Assembly (NCBI RefSeq): GCF_014596515.1 | Contig: NZ_MSJQ01000389.1 | Location: 1-44,331, forward strand | Direction of reading: 5' to 3' | From: Streptomyces sp. CBMA156 | GTDB lineage: Bacteria; Actinomycetota; Actinomycetes; Streptomycetales; Streptomycetaceae | Length of the DNA stretch: 44,331 nt | In this document: piece after piece, positions 37,071 to 44,331 of the stretch | Layout of the letters: every line of letters begins with the position of its first letter | How positions within the stretch are numbered: the stretch's first letter is position 1 | The notes under the pieces: generated by a model | What the model saw: the letters and a program-made list of their open reading frames with translations, nothing else | What the model was told of the DNA's origin: nothing | The model's database searches: none | Program-made: the position numbers and the translations under genes

Positions 37071-38288
37071 CTACCGACCCATGGCCGCCACCGCCTCCGC
37101 GACCCGGGCCGCGCCGTCCTCCTTCGCCATCGCGCGAGCCGCCTCCTGTGCCCGCTCCCGCAGCCGCTGCTCCTCGACGGCCTGACGGATGGCCACCGCC
37201 AGCCGCGCTGCGGTCAGGTCGGCGAACCGCACCGGAGCCGTCGCCGCGCCGGCCCGGGTGAGCCGGCCGGCCCAGAACGGCTGGTCGGCCATCACCGGGA
37301 CCGGGACGCTCGGCACACCCGCGCGCAGCGTCGCGGCTGCCGTGCCCGCCCCCGCGTGGTGCACGACGGCCGCCATGCGCGGGAACAGCCGGGCGTGCGG
37401 CAGTTCGCCGATCGTCAGCACGTCGTCGCCCTCCCCGGCGATCCCGGCCCAACCGGCCTGCACCACTCCCCGGACGCCCGCCCGCCCCAGGGCTTCCAGC
37501 GCCAGGGCGCTCAGCCGCTCGCCCTGTCCTGCCGCCATGCTGCCGAAGCCGATGAACACCGGCGGCGGCCCGGCCCGCAGGAAGCCCTCGACCTCGGCCG
37601 GGAGGCAGTGGTCGTCCGCCACGTGGGGCCACCAGTTGCCGACCACGCGCAGCCCCGGCCGCCAGTCCGCCGGACGCGGTACCAGGCTCGGGCTGAAGCC
37701 GTGCAGCACCGGCCAGTCCGCCCGCTCCAGGGCCCGTCGGCGTGCGGTCTGGGAGAGTGCCGGAAGGCCCAGCCGCGACCGCAGCCGGCGTGCGGCCTCG
37801 GTGTGCAGGCGGTCGACGACCCGCTGCCCGAGCGCCCCCGCCGCCCGGTTGCCCCAGCTCCCCAGCGAGCGGCCGCCCCCGACCACCGGCGGGAACTCCC
37901 GGGTCGGCAGCATGGGTTGCAGATAGACCCCCAGGGTGGGGACGTCCATCGCCTCCGCCAGGTGCCAGCCCAGCGGTGCGGTGGTGGTGCCGAGCAGGAG
38001 CAGGTCGGCTCCGGGCGCGGCGGCGTCCGCGAGCCCGTCACCCAGCTGCCCGATGAACGCCGCGGCCCGCGCGAGCAGTTCGGAGCGCCCGCCCGTCGGC
38101 TCGGTGCCCGCACCGCGCGGGTCGGCCGGGAGCGGACGGAAGTCGAGCCCGCTGCCGGCCACCAGCCCGCGGAAGGTCTCGGGCGCCGCGAGCGCGACCT
38201 CGTGCCCCGCACCGCGCAGATGAGCCCCGAGACCGGTGTAGGGGGCGACGTCGCCATGCGAGCCCGCGGCCATCACGAGGATCCTCAT
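37071..38288 (-). CDS. GT1-family glycosyltransferase (macrolide/sterol type), copy 1
   Basis: 405 aa GT-B fold. The N-terminus MRILVMAAGSHGDVAPYTGL is typical of the GT28/MGT-like acceptor domain; the C-terminal donor site shows FIGFGSMAAG, VVHHAGAGTAAATLRAGVP and ADQPFW, the NDP-sugar motif region. Relatives glycosylate macrolides, glycopeptides or sterols, either as biosynthetic enzymes or to inactivate drugs. The ATG overlaps the stop of the MerR gene (ATGA at 38285-38288), so regulator and enzyme are co-translated; drug-induced detoxification is the simplest reading. No deoxysugar genes are present. The protein appears intact. Confidence 0.9.
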   Translation of the reverse strand: MRILVMAAGSHGDVAPYTGLGAHLRGAGHEVALAAPETFRGLVAGSGLDFRPLPADPRGAGTEPTGGRSELLARAAAFIGQLGDGLADAAAPGADLLLLGTTTAPLGWHLAEAMDVPTLGVYLQPMLPTREFPPVVGGGRSLGSWGNRAAGALGQRVVDRLHTEAARRLRSRLGLPALSQTARRRALERADWPVLHGFSPSLVPRPADWRPGLRVVGNWWPHVADDHCLPAEVEGFLRAGPPPVFIGFGSMAAGQGERLSALALEALGRAGVRGVVQAGWAGIAGEGDDVLTIGELPHARLFPRMAAVVHHAGAGTAAATLRAGVPSVPVPVMADQPFWAGRLTRAGAATAPVRFADLTAARLAVAIRQAVEEQRLRERAQEAARAMAKEDGAARVAEAVAAMGR

Positions 38289-39079
38289 CGGCCCGCCCCG
38301 GTTCCGGTCGCGGTGCGCCGCTCGGCGTTCGCGCCGATGGCCGCGCGGAGGTAGCCTGCCAGGCCCGGCCGCTGGTCGGCCGGCGGTACGACCAGGGCGA
38401 AGGCGCGGGCGTCCGCCTCGTAGTCGTCGGCGATCCGGCAGTGCATCTCCGGCGGGCAGGGCGTGAACCACCGGGTGATGTGCTGCCGGTGCTGCTCGGC
38501 GAGGCCGAGCACCGTGACGTGGTCGACCGGCAGTCCCCCGTCGAAGGCGTCCAGCAGCCGGCCTCGCCATTCGGCGGCCTCCGCCATCAGCTGCTGCCAG
38601 TCCTCCTTGGAGTGGGTGGCGGCGCGGGCCAGGGCCTCCTGGTGGCTGTCCCGCTCACCCCACTTGAGGTGGGCGTCGGCGGCGTAACTGAGGTCGAAGA
38701 CCACGTCCCCGAAGACCTCGAAGCGCTCCTCCGGGGTCAGCTCGACCCCGGTGCGCTGGACCTCGATGGCCCGCTCGGCGACGTCGACCAGCTTCTGCAG
38801 CCGGGTGATCTGCTCGGCGAGGGCCTGCCGTCTCGTCACCAGGTGGTCGAGCGCGTTGGCCTGCGGGTCCGCCAGGATGTCGGCGATCTCGTCGAGCGGG
38901 AAGCCGAGTTCCCGGTAGAAGAGGATCTGCTGGAGCCTGGCGAGGTCCGCGCCGGTGTAGAGCCGGTAGCCGGCCGGGCTGCGCTCGCTGGGCGCGAGCA
39001 GCCCGGACCGGTCGTAGTGGTGCAGGGTCCGGATCGTGACCCCGGCGAAGCCGGAGACCTGACCTACCGACCAGCTCAT
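38285..39079 (-). CDS. MerR-family regulator with TipAS-type ligand domain, copy 1
   Basis: 264 aa. The N-terminal winged helix (VGQVSGFAGVTIRTLHHYDR, then SPAGYRLYTGADLARLQQI) and a coiled coil (LVTRRQALAEQITRLQKLVDV) are MerR. From LTPEERFEVFGD onward it matches the antibiotic-binding TipAS domain, including SKEDWQQLMAEA, HRQHITRWF and CPPEMHC. The Cys-rich CPPEMHC segment aligns with the TipAS region carrying the thiopeptide-reactive Cys, shifted by one residue. It probably senses a hydrophobic or thiopeptide-like drug and activates its own operon with the glycosyltransferase. GGAGGG precedes the ATG. Confidence 0.92.
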   Translation of the reverse strand: MSWSVGQVSGFAGVTIRTLHHYDRSGLLAPSERSPAGYRLYTGADLARLQQILFYRELGFPLDEIADILADPQANALDHLVTRRQALAEQITRLQKLVDVAERAIEVQRTGVELTPEERFEVFGDVVFDLSYAADAHLKWGERDSHQEALARAATHSKEDWQQLMAEAAEWRGRLLDAFDGGLPVDHVTVLGLAEQHRQHITRWFTPCPPEMHCRIADDYEADARAFALVVPPADQRPGLAGYLRAAIGANAERRTATGTGAGR

Positions 39080-39111
39080 GCGTCCCTCCGATCATCCGTG
39101 CGTTCTGCTGC

Positions 39112-39148
39112 GCCCCCACCGTGCGGCCTGACGTGGGGTAAGGGTCAA
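39112..39148 (-). promoter_or_regulatory. MerR-type promoter/operator, copy 1
   Basis: Minus-strand -35 TTGACC (39143-39148) is followed by a 6-bp inverted repeat (CCCCAC at 39114-39119, GTGGGG at 39133-39138 on the plus strand) and a weak -10-like CACGGT about 19 nt from the -35. An overlong spacer with a dyad is the signature of MerR-activated promoters such as tipAp. Confidence 0.55.
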
Positions 39149-39195
39149 CACGCGCGACTCGGAGGCCCGCTCCGGATGCCGGGAGGCGTCCGCGA

Positions 39196-40099
39196 TCAGG
39201 TCTCGCGCTGCGGGTGGTAGGCGGTCTCGGGTATGCCGAAGGTCCAGGCGACACCGGCGCGCGCGGTGCGGGTGCCCGGCGGGACGCGCAGCCAGTAGGT
39301 GCGGTGGGTGCCGTCCGGCTCGGGGGTGGAGTTGACCACCTCGACCATCACCACCGGCTCGTCGTCGGGCAGGACGATCCGCCAGAGCACACCGGTCTCG
39401 TCCCGGTGGATGGGCTCGGCGCCGGAGTCGGCCAGGTAGCGCTCGTAGCCGTAGTGCTCCAGCAGGACGCGGCGCAGCTCGGCGTTCTCCTCGGTGCGGA
39501 TCCGCTCGACGGTCACCTCTGCCAGGGTCGCCAGGAACTCCGGTGGGACGGGCATGCCGCGCCAGGCGTGCAGGGCGAAGCCGTCGGCGTACTCCAGGGC
39601 GGGCCCGTCCGCCCGGTCGAGCCGGCCGGCCTCGTCGCGGTGCAGCGCGGTCGGCCGTTCGCTGAGCAGGGCCACCTCCCGGTACGGCCACCACCAGCCG
39701 GCTTCCCCGGCCAGTTCGGCGAGCGGTGCGACGGCGTCGGCGCTCGCGCCGGCGGCCTCGAAGGCGGCGAACCACGGAGCGTCGTGCTGGCCGCGCACCG
39801 CGTCCAGCAGGGCGAGCCGGACGGTGGTGCGGCGGGACCTGGCCTGTTCGGCGACGGCGACGTCGTCCTCCCGGTCGGCCTCGGGGGCGAGCCGGTCGAG
39901 CACGGCGTTGCGCAGCCGGTCGGCGAGCGGTGTGGTGACCGGACCGAGTTCGCCGCCGGTGAGCGCCCAGTGCCCCGCCCACCCGGTGGCGCCGACCTGC
40001 TCGACGGCGCGTCGCCTGGCCTCCTCCCAGGGCCGGGTGCGCACGGCCTCGCGCACGCTCTGCGCGCCGCCGGCCCTCAGCTCCAGCGCCGCCTCGGTC
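39196..40099 (-). pseudogene. DUF6745-family protein, 5'-truncated by the duplication (copy 1)
   Basis: The C-terminal part is intact and ends YHPQRET after RVPPGTRTARAGVAWTFG, a pattern I associate with DUF6745 proteins (function unknown; my recognition, not a search). Reading upstream, native codons (TEAALELRAGGAQ) stop at the repeat junction at 40099, where sequence from the dehydrogenase gene replaces the N-terminus. A GTG at 40056 is available but has no ribosome site. It is therefore probably a nonfunctional partial copy of the gene continuing at 43403. Confidence 0.75.
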
Positions 40100-40100
40100 T

Positions 40101-40769
40101 GCCCTGCGGGCCTCCGGTGCGCGGACCCCTCAGCGCGTCGCGATCCAGGGCTTCGGCACCGTCGGGCGCGCGGTGGCCGGCCACCTCGCCGCCCACGGCC
40201 ACCTGGTGGTGGCGGTGGCCGACGTCCGGGGCACCGTCGAGGACCAGCGCGGACTGCCCGTCGCCGAACTCGCCGCGCTCACCAGCAGCGACGGCACGAT
40301 CGACCGGAGCCGGCTGCCCGCCCGGGTCACGGCCCACGGGCCCGGGCGGGCGTGGCTGCACGTCGACGCCGACGTGCTGGTGCTGGCGGCGTCCGCCTCC
40401 GCGGTCGACGAGGAGGCGGTGCCGGCGGTCCGGGCCCGCCTGGTGGTCGAGGGCGGAAACCTGAGCTGCACCGCACCGGCCCGCCGGTTGCTGCGCGAGG
40501 CCGGCCACACCGTCCTGCCGGACGTGGTCGTCAACGTCGGCGGGGCGGCGGCGACCGGGTGCGTGCTCACCGGGCTGGCCCCGTCCGACCTGCCGCTCCC
40601 GCAGCTGTCCGAGTGGCTGCGCGACTGGGTCTCCAGCAGGGTCGCCAGGAACTGCGAGCTGGTGCAGGAGCTGAGCGCCTCGGGCAGCGCCGACCCGGTC
40701 GCGCAGCTCCTCGGTTCGCTCGCGGCCCCGGCCGGCGCCTCCGCACCGGGGGTCCCGGCCGAGCGGTGA
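40101..40769 (+). pseudogene. 3' fragment of the amino-acid dehydrogenase gene (copy 2)
   Basis: Identical to codons 171-392 of the gene at 35384-36562. It keeps the NAD-binding Rossmann half but lacks both catalytic lysines, which lie in the missing N-terminal half. No ribosome site precedes the first in-frame starts. It is a by-product of the duplication. Confidence 0.9.
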
Positions 40770-40794
40770 CCGGGCCGGCGGACGCGCCCTCGTG

Positions 40795-40832
40795 ACGGGC
40801 TGCTCACCGTGGAACCGCGGTGAGCAGCCCGT
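40795..40832. terminator. terminator, copy 2
   Basis: Exact copy of the 15-bp-stem hairpin at 36588-36625. Confidence 0.8.
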
Positions 40833-41277
40833 CGTCCCACGGCTGTGGTACTTGTCGGGACCTTCCGCGTTCCGGCTTCCTGGGCCGGGTACGCACCAGT
40901 GAACAGGCCCGTGGGTGGACGTGGTTGATGTGGCGGCGGCCGGGGCGGACAAAGCGCCGGGGTCCTTGGAACGTGCCGTCGCTCTGCCTGGACGGAGACT
41001 TGGCTCACCTCTTCGACCGTTGGCGTGCCTGCGACGGTGCGAGCAACGTCCGACTGCGCCTGGCCACGAACGCCGGTCTCACGACGGGGAAAGAGGGAGC
41101 CTCGGCACTCGCCGCGATGTGCGGACCTCTGGCAGTGGCGGGAGGACCCCCTGACCTCCCGTCTCCGCCGTCCGACGGCGGCACCGGTGTGCGGCACCTC
41201 TGTGCGGCACCGTGGTGCTCGGCCCACTGGAGCGAGCCCTGGCGCGGGAACCGCGTGGCGCTCGCCGTCCTCCTCCA
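40833..41277. other. 445-bp noncoding gap, copy 2
   Basis: Same content as 36626-37070, including the paired hairpins at 41139-41181. No gene is supported. Confidence 0.5.
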
Positions 41278-42495
41278 CTACCGACCCATGGCCGCCACCG
41301 CCTCCGCGACCCGGGCCGCGCCGTCCTCCTTCGCCATCGCGCGAGCCGCCTCCTGTGCCCGCTCCCGCAGCCGCTGCTCCTCGACGGCCTGACGGATGGC
41401 CACCGCCAGCCGCGCTGCGGTCAGGTCGGCGAACCGCACCGGAGCCGTCGCCGCGCCGGCCCGGGTGAGCCGGCCGGCCCAGAACGGCTGGTCGGCCATC
41501 ACCGGGACCGGGACGCTCGGCACACCCGCGCGCAGCGTCGCGGCTGCCGTGCCCGCCCCCGCGTGGTGCACGACGGCCGCCATGCGCGGGAACAGCCGGG
41601 CGTGCGGCAGTTCGCCGATCGTCAGCACGTCGTCGCCCTCCCCGGCGATCCCGGCCCAACCGGCCTGCACCACTCCCCGGACGCCCGCCCGCCCCAGGGC
41701 TTCCAGCGCCAGGGCGCTCAGCCGCTCGCCCTGTCCTGCCGCCATGCTGCCGAAGCCGATGAACACCGGCGGCGGCCCGGCCCGCAGGAAGCCCTCGACC
41801 TCGGCCGGGAGGCAGTGGTCGTCCGCCACGTGGGGCCACCAGTTGCCGACCACGCGCAGCCCCGGCCGCCAGTCCGCCGGACGCGGTACCAGGCTCGGGC
41901 TGAAGCCGTGCAGCACCGGCCAGTCCGCCCGCTCCAGGGCCCGTCGGCGTGCGGTCTGGGAGAGTGCCGGAAGGCCCAGCCGCGACCGCAGCCGGCGTGC
42001 GGCCTCGGTGTGCAGGCGGTCGACGACCCGCTGCCCGAGCGCCCCCGCCGCCCGGTTGCCCCAGCTCCCCAGCGAGCGGCCGCCCCCGACCACCGGCGGG
42101 AACTCCCGGGTCGGCAGCATGGGTTGCAGATAGACCCCCAGGGTGGGGACGTCCATCGCCTCCGCCAGGTGCCAGCCCAGCGGTGCGGTGGTGGTGCCGA
42201 GCAGGAGCAGGTCGGCTCCGGGCGCGGCGGCGTCCGCGAGCCCGTCACCCAGCTGCCCGATGAACGCCGCGGCCCGCGCGAGCAGTTCGGAGCGCCCGCC
42301 CGTCGGCTCGGTGCCCGCACCGCGCGGGTCGGCCGGGAGCGGACGGAAGTCGAGCCCGCTGCCGGCCACCAGCCCGCGGAAGGTCTCGGGCGCCGCGAGC
42401 GCGACCTCGTGCCCCGCACCGCGCAGATGAGCCCCGAGACCGGTGTAGGGGGCGACGTCGCCATGCGAGCCCGCGGCCATCACGAGGATCCTCAT
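41278..42495 (-). CDS. GT1-family glycosyltransferase, copy 2
   Basis: Same 405-aa protein as at 37071-38288, with complete motifs and the same ATGA overlap with its MerR gene. If the duplication is real, the cell carries two complete, independently promoted copies of the regulator-glycosyltransferase pair. Confidence 0.9.
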   Translation of the reverse strand: MRILVMAAGSHGDVAPYTGLGAHLRGAGHEVALAAPETFRGLVAGSGLDFRPLPADPRGAGTEPTGGRSELLARAAAFIGQLGDGLADAAAPGADLLLLGTTTAPLGWHLAEAMDVPTLGVYLQPMLPTREFPPVVGGGRSLGSWGNRAAGALGQRVVDRLHTEAARRLRSRLGLPALSQTARRRALERADWPVLHGFSPSLVPRPADWRPGLRVVGNWWPHVADDHCLPAEVEGFLRAGPPPVFIGFGSMAAGQGERLSALALEALGRAGVRGVVQAGWAGIAGEGDDVLTIGELPHARLFPRMAAVVHHAGAGTAAATLRAGVPSVPVPVMADQPFWAGRLTRAGAATAPVRFADLTAARLAVAIRQAVEEQRLRERAQEAARAMAKEDGAARVAEAVAAMGR

Positions 42496-43286
42496 CGGCC
42501 CGCCCCGGTTCCGGTCGCGGTGCGCCGCTCGGCGTTCGCGCCGATGGCCGCGCGGAGGTAGCCTGCCAGGCCCGGCCGCTGGTCGGCCGGCGGTACGACC
42601 AGGGCGAAGGCGCGGGCGTCCGCCTCGTAGTCGTCGGCGATCCGGCAGTGCATCTCCGGCGGGCAGGGCGTGAACCACCGGGTGATGTGCTGCCGGTGCT
42701 GCTCGGCGAGGCCGAGCACCGTGACGTGGTCGACCGGCAGTCCCCCGTCGAAGGCGTCCAGCAGCCGGCCTCGCCATTCGGCGGCCTCCGCCATCAGCTG
42801 CTGCCAGTCCTCCTTGGAGTGGGTGGCGGCGCGGGCCAGGGCCTCCTGGTGGCTGTCCCGCTCACCCCACTTGAGGTGGGCGTCGGCGGCGTAACTGAGG
42901 TCGAAGACCACGTCCCCGAAGACCTCGAAGCGCTCCTCCGGGGTCAGCTCGACCCCGGTGCGCTGGACCTCGATGGCCCGCTCGGCGACGTCGACCAGCT
43001 TCTGCAGCCGGGTGATCTGCTCGGCGAGGGCCTGCCGTCTCGTCACCAGGTGGTCGAGCGCGTTGGCCTGCGGGTCCGCCAGGATGTCGGCGATCTCGTC
43101 GAGCGGGAAGCCGAGTTCCCGGTAGAAGAGGATCTGCTGGAGCCTGGCGAGGTCCGCGCCGGTGTAGAGCCGGTAGCCGGCCGGGCTGCGCTCGCTGGGC
43201 GCGAGCAGCCCGGACCGGTCGTAGTGGTGCAGGGTCCGGATCGTGACCCCGGCGAAGCCGGAGACCTGACCTACCGACCAGCTCAT
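42492..43286 (-). CDS. TipAS-type MerR regulator, copy 2
   Basis: Same 264-aa protein as at 38285-39079, with the same GGAGGG ribosome site. It would bind both operator copies, so induction could be doubled in output while remaining ligand-dependent. Confidence 0.92.
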   Translation of the reverse strand: MSWSVGQVSGFAGVTIRTLHHYDRSGLLAPSERSPAGYRLYTGADLARLQQILFYRELGFPLDEIADILADPQANALDHLVTRRQALAEQITRLQKLVDVAERAIEVQRTGVELTPEERFEVFGDVVFDLSYAADAHLKWGERDSHQEALARAATHSKEDWQQLMAEAAEWRGRLLDAFDGGLPVDHVTVLGLAEQHRQHITRWFTPCPPEMHCRIADDYEADARAFALVVPPADQRPGLAGYLRAAIGANAERRTATGTGAGR

Positions 43287-43318
43287 GCGTCCCTCCGATC
43301 ATCCGTGCGTTCTGCTGC

Positions 43319-43355
43319 GCCCCCACCGTGCGGCCTGACGTGGGGTAAGGGTCAA
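43319..43355 (-). promoter_or_regulatory. MerR-type promoter/operator, copy 2
   Basis: Exact copy of 39112-39148: -35 TTGACC, CCCCAC/GTGGGG dyad and long spacer. Confidence 0.55.
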
Positions 43356-43402
43356 CACGCGCGACTCGGAGGCCCGCTCCGGATGCCGGGAGGCGTCCGC
43401 GA

Positions 43403-44331
43403 TCAGGTCTCGCGCTGCGGGTGGTAGGCGGTCTCGGGTATGCCGAAGGTCCAGGCGACACCGGCGCGCGCGGTGCGGGTGCCCGGCGGGACGCGCAGCC
43501 AGTAGGTGCGGTGGGTGCCGTCCGGCTCGGGGGTGGAGTTGACCACCTCGACCATCACCACCGGCTCGTCGTCGGGCAGGACGATCCGCCAGAGCACACC
43601 GGTCTCGTCCCGGTGGATGGGCTCGGCGCCGGAGTCGGCCAGGTAGCGCTCGTAGCCGTAGTGCTCCAGCAGGACGCGGCGCAGCTCGGCGTTCTCCTCG
43701 GTGCGGATCCGCTCGACGGTCACCTCTGCCAGGGTCGCCAGGAACTCCGGTGGGACGGGCATGCCGCGCCAGGCGTGCAGGGCGAAGCCGTCGGCGTACT
43801 CCAGGGCGGGCCCGTCCGCCCGGTCGAGCCGGCCGGCCTCGTCGCGGTGCAGCGCGGTCGGCCGTTCGCTGAGCAGGGCCACCTCCCGGTACGGCCACCA
43901 CCAGCCGGCTTCCCCGGCCAGTTCGGCGAGCGGTGCGACGGCGTCGGCGCTCGCGCCGGCGGCCTCGAAGGCGGCGAACCACGGAGCGTCGTGCTGGCCG
44001 CGCACCGCGTCCAGCAGGGCGAGCCGGACGGTGGTGCGGCGGGACCTGGCCTGTTCGGCGACGGCGACGTCGTCCTCCCGGTCGGCCTCGGGGGCGAGCC
44101 GGTCGAGCACGGCGTTGCGCAGCCGGTCGGCGAGCGGTGTGGTGACCGGACCGAGTTCGCCGCCGGTGAGCGCCCAGTGCCCCGCCCACCCGGTGGCGCC
44201 GACCTGCTCGACGGCGCGTCGCCTGGCCTCCTCCCAGGGCCGGGTGCGCACGGCCTCGCGCACGCTCTGCGCGCCGCCGGCCCTCAGCTCCAGCGCCGCC
44301 TCGGTCGCGGCGAGCGGCGAGCCGAACCAGC
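43403..44331 (-). CDS. DUF6745-family protein, 5' end outside window
   Basis: The frame crosses the right edge of the repeat uninterrupted into unique sequence (WFGSPLAATEAALELRAGG) and leaves the window at 44331, so this is the authentic gene and the 39196-40099 copy is the truncated one. Visible segments include EAGWWWPYREVALLSERP, LHRDEAGRLDRADGPALEY and the terminal RVPPGTRTARAGVAWTFG. No catalytic motif is recognised and the function is unknown. It is upstream of the MerR gene on the same strand but separated from it by the MerR promoter. Confidence 0.78.
   Translation of the reverse strand, partial: WFGSPLAATEAALELRAGGAQSVREAVRTRPWEEARRRAVEQVGATGWAGHWALTGGELGPVTTPLADRLRNAVLDRLAPEADREDDVAVAEQARSRRTTVRLALLDAVRGQHDAPWFAAFEAAGASADAVAPLAELAGEAGWWWPYREVALLSERPTALHRDEAGRLDRADGPALEYADGFALHAWRGMPVPPEFLATLAEVTVERIRTEENAELRRVLLEHYGYERYLADSGAEPIHRDETGVLWRIVLPDDEPVVMVEVVNSTPEPDGTHRTYWLRVPPGTRTARAGVAWTFGIPETAYHPQRET

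Larger units (their letters stand above)
35893..40099. repeat. 4,207-bp tandem direct repeat, copy 1
   Basis: Every position compared recurs 4,207 bp downstream, including all reading frames and intergenic hairpins. It runs from inside the amino-acid dehydrogenase gene to inside a DUF6745 gene and abuts copy 2 with no spacer. I saw no difference between the copies. No transposase or terminal inverted repeat flanks it. Confidence 0.95.
40100..44306. repeat. 4,207-bp tandem direct repeat, copy 2
   Basis: Second copy, directly abutting copy 1 at 40099/40100. At its right end the sequence leaves the repeat and continues the DUF6745 reading frame, showing that copy 2's right edge is the ancestral arrangement while copy 1's left edge is ancestral on the other side. 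Confidence 0.95.

Noticed and set aside
36613..37185. 190-aa plus-strand ORF after the dehydrogenase (and its copy at 40820-41392)
   Set aside because: It begins inside the terminator stem, runs antisense into the glycosyltransferase 3' end, has no ribosome site and no recognisable domain.
35923..37632. 569-aa minus-strand ORF overlapping the dehydrogenase and glycosyltransferase
   Set aside because: Low-complexity Arg/Gly/Ala translation from a GC-rich antisense frame, shadowing two convincing genes.
35893..44306. Composite transposon or integrated element as the cause of the repeat
   Set aside because: No transposase, integrase, terminal inverted repeats or target-site duplication were seen; the edges fall inside two genes. 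A plain tandem duplication or assembly artefact fits better.

Overview
The window is very GC-rich DNA from a high-GC actinomycete of the Streptomyces/Kitasatospora type. The evidence is strong third-position GC codon use, many GTG starts, short ATGA/GTGA stop-start overlaps, and the family content (SpoIIE phosphatase, LytR-CpsA-Psr protein, XRE-cupin regulator, TipA-type MerR, MbtH, NRPS). No rRNA, tRNA, CRISPR array or insertion sequence was seen.

Positions 1-12.5 kb look like ordinary chromosome: a GAF/SpoIIE phosphatase (5' end outside the window), a Cys/Met-metabolism PLP enzyme, a small anchored secreted protein, an LCP cell-wall ligase, a zinc-ribbon protein, an 86-aa protein, signal peptidase I, an XRE-cupin regulator divergent from a 117-aa protein, CorA, an FAD oxidoreductase and an orphan ATP-grasp ligase. 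A two-ABC-domain ABC-F protein (12.8-14.4 kb) borders the biosynthetic cluster and ends at a strong bidirectional terminator.

Positions 14.5-36.6 kb form a nonribosomal-peptide cluster of two divergent operons sharing a 437-bp control region (28076-28512). The minus-strand operon encodes, in transcription order, C-PCP without an A domain, C-A-PCP-TE, C-A-PCP (valine-like code), a SnoaL-like protein, A-PCP, a P450 and a type II thioesterase-like protein whose nucleophile is Cys. The plus-strand operon is nine tightly coupled coding units: a stand-alone A domain, a free carrier protein, TrpD-, TrpA-, ectoine-synthase- and acyl-CoA-dehydrogenase-like enzymes, TrpF, TrpC continuous in frame with MbtH, and a Leu/Val-type amino-acid dehydrogenase. 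TrpE, TrpB, EctA and EctB homologues are absent from the window, and TrpD and TrpC carry changes at conserved substrate-site motifs. My reading is that this operon makes an unusual, probably heteroaromatic, building block by repurposed tryptophan-pathway chemistry rather than tryptophan or ectoine.

From 35.9 kb to the end there is an apparently exact 4,207-bp tandem direct duplication (35893-40099 and 40100-44306). It doubles a glycosyltransferase and its TipA-type MerR regulator, truncates one DUF6745 gene, and leaves a 3' fragment of the amino-acid dehydrogenase in the second copy. It is either a very recent duplication or an assembly artefact.
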